A stretch of 64,000 nt of DNA from positions 1,550,001-1,614,000 of the forward strand of contig NZ_CP012541.1 in assembly GCF_001298465.1 (NCBI RefSeq), in the 5' to 3' direction. Under the pieces are notes generated by a model. That model was not told the DNA's origin and searched no databases. It saw only the letters and a list, made by a program, of their open reading frames with translations. Below are positions 56,045 through 64,000 of the stretch, in pieces. The DNA comes from Campylobacter concisus (lineage in GTDB: Bacteria > Campylobacterota > Campylobacteria > Campylobacterales > Campylobacteraceae). The first letter of the stretch is position 1; every line of letters begins with the position of its first letter. A program made the translations under genes and the position numbers.

Positions 56045-56781
56045 TGGCTATAAATTTTAAAAATATAAGTAAATCTTACAGCGATCATTTGGTGCTAGAT
56101 AACATAAACACAAGCTTCAAAGAAGGACAAACTACCGTGATCGTTGGCTCATCTGGTTGTGGTAAATCAACGCTTCTTAGATGTATAAATTTACTTGAGA
56201 TCCCACAAAGTGGCACTTTAGAGGTAGATGATAGGAGTGTAAATTTTAAAGAGAAGCTTAGCTCTAAAGAGCTTTTAGAAATTCGTAAAAAAACAGGCAT
56301 GGTTTTTCAAAGCTTCAACCTCTTCCCGCACCTAACAGCGCTTCAAAATGTCACCGAAGCTCCGATCTACGTTCAAAAAAAGGATAAAAACGAAGCAATA
56401 AAAGAGGCAAAAGAGCTTTTAGCCAAAGTGGGGCTTAGTCACAAAGAAGATACCTATCCAAACAGGCTCTCTGGCGGTCAAGCACAGCGTGTAGCCATCG
56501 CTAGAGCCCTAGCTGTAAATCCATACTTTCTACTACTTGACGAGCCTACAAGCGCGCTTGATCCAGAGCTTGAGGCTGAAGTTTTAAAGGTCATCTTATC
56601 TCTTGCAAAAGAGAAAAAGTCTATGATCATTGTCACTCATAATATGAATTTTGCTAGAAAGATAGCTGATAGAATTTTATTTTTAGATAAAGGTGTGATC
56701 ACATTTGATGGCTTGGTAGATGAGTTTTTTAACAGCCAAAATGAGAGGATAAAAAGCTTCATCTCAGCTATGGATATATAA
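56044..56781 (+). CDS. Amino-acid ABC transporter ATPase (GlnQ-like)
   Basis: 245-residue ATPase. Walker [12 protein letters not shown] (residues 36-46), signature RLSGGQAQRVAIARAL, Walker B LLLDEPTSALDPE, and His switch IIVTHN. Typical of polar amino-acid importers. Last gene of the operon, followed by a bidirectional terminator. Confidence 0.93.
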   Translation: MAINFKNISKSYSDHLVLDNINTSFKEGQTTVIVGSSGCGKSTLLRCINLLEIPQSGTLEVDDRSVNFKEKLSSKELLEIRKKTGMVFQSFNLFPHLTALQNVTEAPIYVQKKDKNEAIKEAKELLAKVGLSHKEDTYPNRLSGGQAQRVAIARALAVNPYFLLLDEPTSALDPELEAEVLKVILSLAKEKKSMIIVTHNMNFARKIADRILFLDKGVITFDGLVDEFFNSQNERIKSFISAMDI

Positions 56782-56782
56782 A

Positions 56783-56811
56783 AATTTTAGCTAGAAAATC
56801 TAGCTAAAATT
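56783..56811. terminator. Bidirectional terminator, ATPase and fldA ends
   Basis: Perfect 12-bp stem AATTTTAGCTAG / CTAGCTAAAATT with a 5-base loop between the convergent genes. On each strand the second arm ends in AAAATT. Confidence 0.75.
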
Positions 56812-56814
56812 ACA

Positions 56815-57306
56815 TTAAGCAAAGTGAGGTTTTATCTGCTCGATCCAAGCTGAAATTCTACCCTCAGTTTTGTCACTTTGGTTATCAGCATCAAGTGCTA
56901 GACCTACAAATTTTCCATTTCTAACAGCATCAGAGCCATCAAATGTATAGCCATCAGTGCTAACCTCACCAACTACCTTTGCGCCAGCTTTTACGACCTC
57001 ATCATAAAGCTTTGCCATGCCGTTACAGTACTCATCAGAGTAGCTCTCGCTATCACCCATACCAAAAACAGCAACCGTCTTACTGCTTAAATTTAGCGCC
57101 TTAAAATCAAACGCATCCCAGTCATCTTGAAGATCACCACTACCCCAGGTTGATGTACCAAGGATTAGCTTATCGAAGCTATTTATCTTCGCTGCGTCTA
57201 CATCAGCAACGTTTAAAAGCTCATTTTCAAGGCCTAGACCCTCACTTATAAGTTTTGCTGCATCTTCGGTATTTCCCATGCTGCTTCCATAAACTATACC
57301 TATCAT
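56815..57306 (-). CDS. fldA: Flavodoxin
   Basis: 163-residue FMN protein that carries low-potential electrons. FMN phosphate loop GSSMGNTED at residues 7-15, then GTSTWGSGDLQDDW (near 50) and GMGDSESYSDEYC (near 87) for the isoalloxazine. In epsilonproteobacteria flavodoxin accepts electrons from pyruvate:flavodoxin oxidoreductase, whose gene is 2.5 kb to the right. It follows the 57318 gene after 11 bases, so it may be cotranscribed with it and with the DUF2325 gene. Confidence 0.95.
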   Translation of the reverse strand: MIGIVYGSSMGNTEDAAKLISEGLGLENELLNVADVDAAKINSFDKLILGTSTWGSGDLQDDWDAFDFKALNLSSKTVAVFGMGDSESYSDEYCNGMAKLYDEVVKAGAKVVGEVSTDGYTFDGSDAVRNGKFVGLALDADNQSDKTEGRISAWIEQIKPHFA

Positions 57307-57317
57307 TTTTATCCTTT

Positions 57318-58031
57318 TTAAAAAATTTTACCAATAATCGTATAAGGCACAAGCTTAATCAAACCTCTCGCATAACAGTGCCTAACCTCAACGTGTCGCC
57401 TAAATTCCTCATTTCTAGGAAAAACAATATAAACCATCTCGCACTCGTGACCAAGCACACCGACAGCTCTATCTATATCGTCGTTTAAATTTCTCATATC
57501 ATCAAAGCTCACTTTTTTAAAGCTTGGCATGACGCTGAGCAAATTTTTACCATCTTTTTTAACCGAAATGACACCACCATTTAGCACGACCTCTTTATCT
57601 TGATGGCGGAGGCGTATTTTATCATAAACAAATTGACAAAACATCTGTGCCGCATCGATACAAAGCTCAAATTCTCCACTTGCATAAAGCATTTTTATCA
57701 TCTTTGCAGCCGCCATTTTTGGCTCTTTTGCTATAAATTTTATCTTTGAAAAGTCGCCTTTTAAATAAGCATTTATGATGATATTTGATGAAAAACAAAA
57801 GCGATCTGCTGGCTTAAAATTTAGACATTTCTCACGAAGTAGGAAATTTATCCTAGCTTCAAAAATTTCTTTGAAATTTAGAAATTTAGCGTAAGAAAGT
57901 GGTATTTTTAGCTCACTTTCTACGCCAGAATTATAAAGTGCAATAAAAATTTTTGCACGTGAAAGCCTATCAAGCTTTGCAAAAATATTTGGAGTTATTT
58001 CGCCAATATCTGATAAAAGCCCGAATTTCAT
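57318..58031 (-). CDS. Conserved Campylobacter protein between fldA and DUF2325
   Basis: 237 residues, mixed alpha/beta, no signal or membrane segment. The visible HECEMVYIVFPRNEEFRRHVEVRHC-type region near 190-215 carries several His and Cys. I do not recognise a family; the same order (DUF2325, this gene, fldA) exists in C. jejuni. It starts three bases after the DUF2325 stop, so the two are cotranscribed. Confidence 0.7.
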   Translation of the reverse strand: MKFGLLSDIGEITPNIFAKLDRLSRAKIFIALYNSGVESELKIPLSYAKFLNFKEIFEARINFLLREKCLNFKPADRFCFSSNIIINAYLKGDFSKIKFIAKEPKMAAAKMIKMLYASGEFELCIDAAQMFCQFVYDKIRLRHQDKEVVLNGGVISVKKDGKNLLSVMPSFKKVSFDDMRNLNDDIDRAVGVLGHECEMVYIVFPRNEEFRRHVEVRHCYARGLIKLVPYTIIGKIF

Positions 58032-58034
58032 TGA

Positions 58035-58346
58035 TTATTCTTTGCATCCAAATTCCTTATCTAGCCCAAAGACCTTGCAGTACTCGCAAAATACACAGCT
58101 AACGCTTCTTTTTGCACAAACAATTGGAATATTTCTCTTTTTTGCTTGAGTTTTAATAGTCTTCATAGTGTTGTGGTTTAAAAAGCTAGTTAGCATCACC
58201 ACACACTCGGTATCTTGAGGGATTGGCTTGCGATTTACACGGTTTTCATTTCTAGCATCCCAGTGTTCTATCTTCTCAGCTCCCAAATCATGTAAAACTG
58301 CCTTGATAGGCGTTATCTCATCTGCACCGATAACTAAAACTGACAT
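58035..58346 (-). CDS. DUF2325 protein with Cys cluster
   Basis: 103 residues with a Rossmann-like N-terminus (SVLVIGADEITPIKAVL). Cys residues at 48, 77, 84, 87, 90 and 101 give a C-x2-C-x2-C then C-x10 pattern (VSCVFCEYC), a possible metal or redox site. AGGAG ribosome site. DUF2325 proteins have no settled function; the Cys cluster and the Fur/PerR-like boxes upstream point to a metal or redox role, by inference. Confidence 0.75.
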   Translation of the reverse strand: MSVLVIGADEITPIKAVLHDLGAEKIEHWDARNENRVNRKPIPQDTECVVMLTSFLNHNTMKTIKTQAKKRNIPIVCAKRSVSCVFCEYCKVFGLDKEFGCKE

Positions 58347-58374
58347 AATAAGCTCCTAAAATTTATTCATTTTC

Positions 58375-58389
58375 TGATAATGATTATAA
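58375..58389 (-). promoter_or_regulatory. Fur/PerR-like box overlapping a -10
   Basis: On the minus strand TTATAATCATTATCA, 13 of 15 matches to the PerR-type palindrome TTATAATTATTATAA. The TATAAT in it is also a good -10 element about 30-40 bases before the DUF2325 ATG, so bound protein would block polymerase. Confidence 0.5.
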
Positions 58390-58396
58390 GGAAACT

Positions 58397-58418
58397 TAAC
58401 TAAAATTTTTCTTAGTTA
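58397..58418. repeat. 7-bp inverted repeat, DUF2325 control region
   Basis: TAACTAA-N8-TTAGTTA between the sotB-like stop and the DUF2325 promoter. Could end the sotB-like transcript or bind a regulator. Confidence 0.45.
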
Positions 58419-58433
58419 TGATATTTATTATCA
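58419..58433. promoter_or_regulatory. Second dyad, DUF2325 control region
   Basis: TGATA-N5-TATCA perfect dyad of 15 bases, adjoining the previous repeat; similar in form to the Fur/PerR-like box at 58375. Confidence 0.4.
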
Positions 58434-58478
58434 CTTATATGTAGAAATTTGTAACGTTTTACTTAGACATTTAAACAT

Positions 58479-59642
58479 CTAAACTCTTTTAATCTTAGAT
58501 ACCGCAAACAAAAATATGATAAGTCCGCTTGCGGCAAAAAAACTACCGACATTACCGATATTTTGTTCGCCTAAATGAACTATCGTTTGATGCCCTATTA
58601 GCGTCCCTGCTCCGATGCCTATGTTATAAATAGCCGAAAATATCGCCATTGCAGCATCAGTTGCGTTTGAGGCTAAATTTAGCACTTTTATTTGAAAACT
58701 CATATTTACACCAGCTATGCCAAGCCCCCAAATAAAGGCCAAGACTAGCATTAAAACTTCATTTTTAGCAATAAAATTTAACACAATCAAGCAACATAAA
58801 ATAAGCATGATAGAAATTGCAGAAAATGCATTTGGAATGAGCTTATAAAATTTAGAGAAAAGCAGGCTTGCAACTACACCAGCAACGCCAAATATAAGCA
58901 AGAATATTGTGATAAATTTTCCATCAAAGCCACTGATATCTTTCGCAAATGGCTCAATGTAGCTATAGGTGCTAAAATGCGCGCTTATGATAATTGCCGT
59001 TAGTAAAAATACGACCATCAAAAGGCCATTTCTTGCAAGCTCTGGCAAGCTTTTAAGCGAGCCTGAGTTTTTGCTTGGCAAAAGTGGTAAAATTTTATAT
59101 AGCCAAGCTCCAACACCAACAGCAAAAATTCCGATCAATCCAAAGGTCACACGCCAACCAAGTGCGTCACCTAAAATTCTTCCAAGTGGCAGACCAAGTA
59201 TCATCGCTAGCGATGTACCAAGAGCTAGCAATCCAAGAGCTTGCGAGCTTTTATTTATCGGTGCTAACCTAACAGCAAGTGAAGCAGTGATAGCCCAAAA
59301 AATGGCATGAGCAATAGCTATCATCAACCGAGCAATAATTAAAATTTTAAAATTCCAAGCAAAGGTACAAAGCGTATGAGCTACAACAAATACGATAAAA
59401 ACTTTTAAAAGAAGAGATCTTCGCTCTAAATTTGCAGTCAAAAGCATAAGTGGCAAAGAGAGTATAGTGACGCTCCACGCATAAATCGTAATGATAAGGC
59501 CAGTATCAGCCGTGCTCATATCAAAGTCTTTTGCAATATCACTTAAAAGTGGTACTGGAACAAACTCAGTAGTGTTAAATATAAAAGCACAAAAAGCAAG
59601 AGCTATAACCCTTAAATAGGCCACCCTATGAACACTTATCAA
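58479..59642 (-). CDS. MFS exporter, SotB-like
   Basis: 387 residues, twelve hydrophobic helices. The N-terminal FNTTEFVPVPLLSDIAKDF motif is the SotB/sugar-efflux signature. Start is TTG at 59642 with AAGGAT five bases upstream, which places VAYLRV at the N-terminus as in SotB. Substrate unknown (sugars or drugs in relatives). Its stop lies 46 bases from the DUF2325 control region. Confidence 0.83.
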   Translation of the reverse strand: MISVHRVAYLRVIALAFCAFIFNTTEFVPVPLLSDIAKDFDMSTADTGLIITIYAWSVTILSLPLMLLTANLERRSLLLKVFIVFVVAHTLCTFAWNFKILIIARLMIAIAHAIFWAITASLAVRLAPINKSSQALGLLALGTSLAMILGLPLGRILGDALGWRVTFGLIGIFAVGVGAWLYKILPLLPSKNSGSLKSLPELARNGLLMVVFLLTAIIISAHFSTYSYIEPFAKDISGFDGKFITIFLLIFGVAGVVASLLFSKFYKLIPNAFSAISIMLILCCLIVLNFIAKNEVLMLVLAFIWGLGIAGVNMSFQIKVLNLASNATDAAMAIFSAIYNIGIGAGTLIGHQTIVHLGEQNIGNVGSFFAASGLIIFLFAVSKIKRV

Positions 59643-59708
59643 ATTTTATCCTTAATTTTTTTCATTACGGTAATGGAATTTTGCTTAAAGTTAGTAATTT
59701 AAAAGGCA

Positions 59709-59723
59709 AAATTCTCAGAATTT
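59709..59723. promoter_or_regulatory. 15-bp dyad upstream of nifJ
   Basis: AAATTCT-C-AGAATTT, about 40 bases before the -10 box of nifJ. Candidate operator; may be chance in AT-rich DNA. Confidence 0.3.
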
Positions 59724-59764
59724 ATTAATGACATAGATTAATAGTAGATTTTGGAAACTATCTC

Positions 59765-59770
59765 TATAAT
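59765..59770 (+). promoter_or_regulatory. Predicted -10 box for nifJ
   Basis: TATAAT 41 bases before ATG 59812, with a short GATTTTTAAAAATC palindrome between it and the ribosome site AAGGCGGA. Confidence 0.55.
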
Positions 59771-59811
59771 AAAAGATTTTTAAAAATCGTAAGAAAATTT
59801 AAGGCGGAAAA

Positions 59812-62800
59812 ATGGCTAAAATAATGAAAACTATGGACGGAAACGAGGCTGCGGCGCACGCGGCTTACGCATTTACCGAGGTTGCGGGCATATACCCGAT
59901 CACTCCTAGCTCGCCGATGGCTGACTACACCGATATGTGGGCGGCTCAGGGCAAGAAAAATTTATTCGGCATGCCCGTTAAAGTCGTCGAAATGCAAAGC
60001 GAAGGCGGAGCTGCGGGCACCGTGCACGGCTCGCTGCAAGTAGGCGCGCTAACTACGACGTACACGGCTTCGCAAGGCCTTTTGCTAAAAATCCCGAATA
60101 TGTACAAAATCGCAGGCCAGTTACTACCCGGCGTCATCCACGTTAGCGCGCGCTCTATCGCGGCCCAGGCACTTTCTATCTTTGGCGACCATCAGGACAT
60201 TTATGCCTGTCGCCAGACGGGGTTTGCTATGCTGGCGAGCGGCTCCGTGCAAGAGGTCATGGATATCGCGGGTGTCGCGCATCTAGCGGCGATCAAAGGT
60301 CGCGTGCCGTTTTTGCACTTTTTCGACGGGTTTCGTACTAGCCACGAGATACAAAAGGTCGAGGTGCTTGACTACGCGCACTTTGATAAGCTTCTTGACC
60401 GCGAGGCGCTACAAAAATTTAGAGACGAGGCGCTAAGCCCTGAAAACCCGAAAACTCGCGGTACGGCGCAAAACGACGACATCTACTTCCAGACGCGCGA
60501 GCTAGCTAACCGCTACTACGACGCGGTGCCTGATATCGTGGCCGAGTATCTAAAAGAAATTTCAAAAATCACGGGACGCGATTATAGACCGTTTAATTAT
60601 TACGGCGATCCGCATGCTACACGCGTCGTGGTCGCGATGGGCTCTGTCACGCAAACTCTAGAAGAAGTGATCGATCACCTACGCGCAAAGGGCGAAAAAG
60701 TAGGCGTGCTAAAAGTGCATCTATACCGTCCGTTTAGCCTAAAATACCTCTTTGACGTGATGCCTGAAACGGTAGAAAAGATCGCCGTGCTAGACCGCAC
60801 CAAAGAGCCGGGAAGCCTAGGCGAGCCGCTATATCTGGACGTCAAGGCGGCGTTTTACGGACGCAAAAATCAGCCCGTGATCGTGGGCGGTCGCTACGGA
60901 CTAAGCTCAAAAGACGTCGATCCGGCTCAGATGCTAGCCGTCTTTGAAAACTTAAATTTAAGCGATCCCAAAAACGGCTTTACCGTCGGTATCGAGGACG
61001 ATGTGACCTTTACATCGCTAAAAGTCGGCGAGAAAATTTCGCTAAGCGACGCAAGCGTGAAAGAGTGCCTATTTTACGGCCTTGGTGCGGACGGTACCGT
61101 TGGGGCGAATAAAAACTCAATCAAAATCATCGGCGATAAAACCGATCTTTACGCGCAGGCGTATTTTGCCTACGACAGCAAAAAATCAGGCGGCTATACG
61201 CGCTCGCACCTGCGTTTCGGTAAAAACCCGATCCGCTCGACCTACCTCGTCTCAAATCCGCATTTCGTAGCCTGCTCGGTCGCGGCGTATCTTGAAATTT
61301 ACGACGTCATAGACGGCATCCGCGAGAGCGGAACGTTCCTGCTAAACTCGATCTGGGACGCTGAGCAGACGGTCGCTAAACTGCCGAATAAAGTAAAGAA
61401 AATTTTGGCCGCTAAAAAGGTAAATTTCTACATCATTAACGCCACGAAGCTAGCTCGCGAGATTGGGCTGAAAAACCGCACGAACACCATAATGCAGTCG
61501 GCGTTTTTTAAACTCGCAGACATCATCCCGTTTGCCGACGCGCAAAAATACATGAAAGAGTACGCGCACAAAGCCTATGCTAAAAAAGGCGAAGCGATCG
61601 TGGAGATGAACTATAAGGCCATCGATATGGGCGCGGACGGGCTAGTTAAGGTCGCGGTCGACCCTAGCTGGGCAAATTTGACGGATGACGCCGCAAATGA
61701 GGAAAAATACGTCGGCGACGAATTTATAGAAAAAATCGTCAAGCCTATCAATGCCGCTAGGGGTGACAGCCTGCCCGTCTCGGCGTTTGTTGGCTTTGAA
61801 GACGGACACTTTAAATCAGGCACCACGGCCTACGAAAAACGCGGTATCGGCGTGATGGTGCCTAAATGGATCGAGGAAAATTGTATCCAGTGTAATCAGT
61901 GCGCCTTCGTCTGCCCGCACGCGGTGATCAGGCCGTTTCTCATCGACGAAAACGAACTCGCCGCCGCTCCGCAAACCGTGCAAGATCACGTCCTAGACGC
62001 CAAAGGCAAAGAGGTAAAAGGGCTAAAATATAAAATCCAAGTAAGCCCTCTAGACTGCACGGGCTGCGAACTGTGCGCTCAAATTTGCCCGAGCAAGGAA
62101 AAATCGCTCGTCATGGTACCGCTAGCCGAGGAGATGGAGAAAAACGAGCAGGAAAACGCCGATTATTTATTTAAAAAAGTAACCTACAAAGACGATCTGA
62201 TGAGCAAAGATAGCGTCAAGGGCGTGGGCTTTGCTCAGCCGCTGTTTGAGTTTCACGGTGCGTGCCCTGGATGCGGCGAGACGCCTTATATCGGGCTTGT
62301 TACGAGACTATTTGGCGACCGTATGATCGTAGCAAACGCCACCGGTTGTAGCTCGATCTACGGCGGCAGCGCGCCTTCGACGCCTTATACGACGAACAAA
62401 GAGGGCAAGGGCGTAGCGTGGGCGAATTCGCTGTTTGAGGATAATGCGGAGTTTGGTATGGGTATGAACGTCGCGGTAGAGACCCTGCGTCACCGTATCG
62501 AGGACGTGATGCTACGCACCAAAGACGCCGCGCCAAATGCCCTAGCCGCGCTATACTCCGACTGGATAACGCACAAAAACGACGGCGAGAAAACGATGCA
62601 AATCGCTAAAATTTTAACCCCTCTTTTAGAGCAAAATTTAAGCGTCCCGGGCGTAAAAGAAATTTTAGAGCTAAAAAGATACCTCGTCAAAAAATCCCAG
62701 TGGATCATCGGCGGCGACGGCTGGGCCTACGACATCGGCTTTGGCGGTCTTGATCACGTGCTAGCTAGCGGCGAGAACGTAAACGTGCTCGTGCTTGACA

Positions 62801-63414
62801 CCGAGGTCTACTCAAACACCGGCGGCCAAAGCTCAAAATCAAGCCGTACTGGCTCGATAGCACAGTTTACCGCTAGCGGCAAGCCGATGCAGAAAAAAGA
62901 TCTAGGCTACATCGCGATGACCTACGGAAACATCTTCGTCGCTCAAATCAACTCAAACGCGAGCCAGGCAAACACGATAAAAGCCATCGCCGCAGCCGAA
63001 GCCTACGACGGACCTAGCCTCGTGATCGCGTATTCGCCGTGTATCGCGCACGGTATAAAAGGCGGCATGGCCTACTCCGGAGGTCAAGGCGAACTAGCGA
63101 CCAAGTGCGGCTACTGGCCGACCTACGTCTACGATCCGCGCCTAATCAAAGAGGGCAAAAATCCGCTAAAAATGACTTCAAAAGAGCCTGATTGGTCGCT
63201 TTACGAGGAGTTTTTGCTAAACGAGGTTCGCTACAACTCGCTTAAGAAAACCAACCCTGAGCACGCGGACGAGCTGCTGGCTAAAAACAAGGCCGACGCG
63301 CAAAGACGCTACCGCCAGCTAAAACGCCTAAGCCTAGCCGACTTTAGCGATGAGGTCGAGTCTGGCACGCCTGAGAGCGCCGAGGATGCCTCTGCCGGCA
63401 CCGCAGCCGAGTAG
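59812..63414 (+). CDS. nifJ: Pyruvate:ferredoxin (flavodoxin) oxidoreductase
   Basis: 1200-residue single-chain PFOR that splits pyruvate to acetyl-CoA and CO2, passing electrons to flavodoxin or ferredoxin. N-terminal domain I (TMDGNEAAAHAAYAFTEVAG), 4Fe-4S motifs CIQCNQCAFVCP (near 690) and CTGCELCAQICP (near 748), a TPP site HGACPGCGETPY (near 817) and GDGWAYDIGFGGLDH (near 967). An Ala/Glu-rich tail ends it. The gene is far more GC-rich than all its neighbours (41 of 60 in the row at 60001), with CGC and GCG codons common; recent transfer from a higher-GC relative is likely. fldA lies nearby. Confidence 0.96.
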   Translation: MAKIMKTMDGNEAAAHAAYAFTEVAGIYPITPSSPMADYTDMWAAQGKKNLFGMPVKVVEMQSEGGAAGTVHGSLQVGALTTTYTASQGLLLKIPNMYKIAGQLLPGVIHVSARSIAAQALSIFGDHQDIYACRQTGFAMLASGSVQEVMDIAGVAHLAAIKGRVPFLHFFDGFRTSHEIQKVEVLDYAHFDKLLDREALQKFRDEALSPENPKTRGTAQNDDIYFQTRELANRYYDAVPDIVAEYLKEISKITGRDYRPFNYYGDPHATRVVVAMGSVTQTLEEVIDHLRAKGEKVGVLKVHLYRPFSLKYLFDVMPETVEKIAVLDRTKEPGSLGEPLYLDVKAAFYGRKNQPVIVGGRYGLSSKDVDPAQMLAVFENLNLSDPKNGFTVGIEDDVTFTSLKVGEKISLSDASVKECLFYGLGADGTVGANKNSIKIIGDKTDLYAQAYFAYDSKKSGGYTRSHLRFGKNPIRSTYLVSNPHFVACSVAAYLEIYDVIDGIRESGTFLLNSIWDAEQTVAKLPNKVKKILAAKKVNFYIINATKLAREIGLKNRTNTIMQSAFFKLADIIPFADAQKYMKEYAHKAYAKKGEAIVEMNYKAIDMGADGLVKVAVDPSWANLTDDAANEEKYVGDEFIEKIVKPINAARGDSLPVSAFVGFEDGHFKSGTTAYEKRGIGVMVPKWIEENCIQCNQCAFVCPHAVIRPFLIDENELAAAPQTVQDHVLDAKGKEVKGLKYKIQVSPLDCTGCELCAQICPSKEKSLVMVPLAEEMEKNEQENADYLFKKVTYKDDLMSKDSVKGVGFAQPLFEFHGACPGCGETPYIGLVTRLFGDRMIVANATGCSSIYGGSAPSTPYTTNKEGKGVAWANSLFEDNAEFGMGMNVAVETLRHRIEDVMLRTKDAAPNALAALYSDWITHKNDGEKTMQIAKILTPLLEQNLSVPGVKEILELKRYLVKKSQWIIGGDGWAYDIGFGGLDHVLASGENVNVLVLDTEVYSNTGGQSSKSSRTGSIAQFTASGKPMQKKDLGYIAMTYGNIFVAQINSNASQANTIKAIAAAEAYDGPSLVIAYSPCIAHGIKGGMAYSGGQGELATKCGYWPTYVYDPRLIKEGKNPLKMTSKEPDWSLYEEFLLNEVRYNSLKKTNPEHADELLAKNKADAQRRYRQLKRLSLADFSDEVESGTPESAEDASAGTAAE

Positions 63415-63422
63415 GGCACAAA

Positions 63423-63455
63423 TTTCCCTCGCCCAAATTTGACGGGCGAGGGAAA
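63423..63455 (+). terminator. Strong hairpin after nifJ
   Basis: Perfect 12-bp stem TTTCCCTCGCCC / GGGCGAGGGAAA with a 9-base loop, nine bases after the stop. No T-run follows on the plus strand, so termination may rest on the second hairpin or on hairpin strength. Confidence 0.7.
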
Positions 63456-63463
63456 ATATCTGT

Positions 63464-63495
63464 AAATTTAGCCGCTCGTTTGGGCGGTTAAATTT
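63464..63495 (+). terminator. Second hairpin after nifJ
   Basis: Stem AAATTTAGCCGC / GCGGTTAAATTT (12 positions, one G-T pair) eight bases after the first hairpin. It lies about 50 bases before the next gene. Confidence 0.5.
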
Positions 63496-63547
63496 GCTTT
63501 CAAATTTGAAATTTTAAATTTAACGCGGCAAATTTAAAAGGCGCAAA

Positions 63548-64000
63548 ATGGGCCAAACCCATCCTTTTCAACCGATTTTTGATAAAAACTCTAAAATTTT
63601 AATCCTCGGATCCTTTCCATCCGTCGTTTCTCGTAAATTTGGCTTTTACTACGCAAATCCGCAAAATCGCTTTTGGCGTGTGCTGGCGCAAATTTTAAAT
63701 GTGCCGCCGCCTGCGAGTAAGGAGGAAAAGATAAAATTCCTACTCGCCCACGGCATCGCTATCTACGACGCTGCGATCTCGTGCGAGATAAAGGGCTCGA
63801 GCGACGCCAAAATGACCGCCGTGGTGCCTGCAAATTTAGAACCGATCTTTAAAACCGCAAATATCACGCAAGTCTACGCAAACGGCGGTAAGGCGCACGA
63901 AATCTGCGAAAAATACCTAAAAACTCAAATTTTAAACGCAACGGGTAAAGAACCCGTCAAGCTACCCTCGACTAGCTCGGCGAATGCAAATTTTAGCTTT
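63548..64000 (+). CDS. Uracil/hypoxanthine-DNA glycosylase family protein, N-terminal part
   Basis: Open frame from ATG 63548 to the window edge (151 codons, no stop). Motifs of the UDG superfamily: ILGSFPSVVSRKFGFYYANP at the N-terminus (motif A with the catalytic region) and the C-terminal LPSTSSANA loop (motif B type LPSTSPA). DNA-deoxyinosine glycosylases of this group remove damaged bases. AAAAGG ribosome site. C-terminal end is outside the window. GC content is intermediate between nifJ and the flanks. Confidence 0.8.
   Translation, partial: MGQTHPFQPIFDKNSKILILGSFPSVVSRKFGFYYANPQNRFWRVLAQILNVPPPASKEEKIKFLLAHGIAIYDAAISCEIKGSSDAKMTAVVPANLEPIFKTANITQVYANGGKAHEICEKYLKTQILNATGKEPVKLPSTSSANANFSF

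Overview
The window looks like a piece of a Campylobacter chromosome, most likely Campylobacter concisus or a close relative. This rests on gene content and order and on AT-rich intergenic DNA; no database search was run. Several gene blocks match the order I know from C. jejuni: gatC-(pilT)-cvpA-fur-lysS-glyA-DUF1882; coaX with its three upstream neighbours; rpsB-tsf-ABC ATPase; petABC next to mnmG; ciaB divergent from a YciA-type thioesterase; and fldA beside two small conserved genes including a DUF2325 protein. The hyf hydrogenase operon is a feature of the C. concisus / curvus / rectus group and is absent from C. jejuni.

Layout. 1-5.5 kb: one minus-strand operon (gatC, pilT-like ATPase, cvpA, fur, lysS, glyA, DUF1882 fragment). 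5.6-8.7 kb: plus-strand run of a TPR_21/YfgM-like membrane protein, a BamB-like lipoprotein, a small conserved protein, coaX and short-form hisG. 8.75-9.5 kb: remains of a multiheme cytochrome gene. 9.5-16.7 kb: ABC ATPase-tsf-rpsB with a structured leader, DUF4198 protein, pgeF-ribE, and a DUF1963/CbrC pair. 16.9-20.1 kb: fatty-acid genes accA-fabF-acpP-fabG. 20.2-31.8 kb: small membrane and enzyme genes, dUTPase, two membrane GGDEF/EAL proteins, ciaB, a thioesterase and a Crp/Fnr-family regulator.

31.9-42.4 kb is the main accessory-type locus: hyfABCEFGHI-hycH-hycI followed by focA, all on the minus strand. It predicts a membrane-bound group 4 [NiFe] hydrogenase related to formate hydrogenlyase, with only two antiporter-like subunits (HyfB, HyfF) and no HyfD. 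No formate dehydrogenase or hyp maturation genes lie in the window. FocA would move formate across the inner membrane.

42.8-49.8 kb: metallo-beta-lactamase-fold protein, a small gene, a 0.75 kb structured noncoding region, cytochrome bc1 (petABC) and mnmG. 50-56.8 kb: a three-part lysophospholipid transporter/acyltransferase/acyl-ACP ligase fusion, then an amino-acid ABC importer with two tandem binding-protein genes and the stump of a third. 56.8-59.6 kb: fldA, two conserved small genes under Fur/PerR-like boxes, and a SotB-like exporter. 59.8-64 kb: a very GC-rich pyruvate:flavodoxin oxidoreductase gene (nifJ) and the start of a uracil-DNA-glycosylase-family gene.

Together the genes describe a microaerobic or anaerobic respirer: PFOR and flavodoxin feed low-potential electrons, cytochrome bc1 serves respiration, and Hyf handles hydrogen. 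I found no complete transposon, prophage, CRISPR array or intact tRNA/rRNA gene. The strongest oddities are the compositional jump at nifJ, the decayed cytochrome, the deleted binding-protein copy, the hairpin-rich region at 44.6-44.75 kb, the dense dyad region before the DUF2325 gene, and the long hairpin in front of focA.
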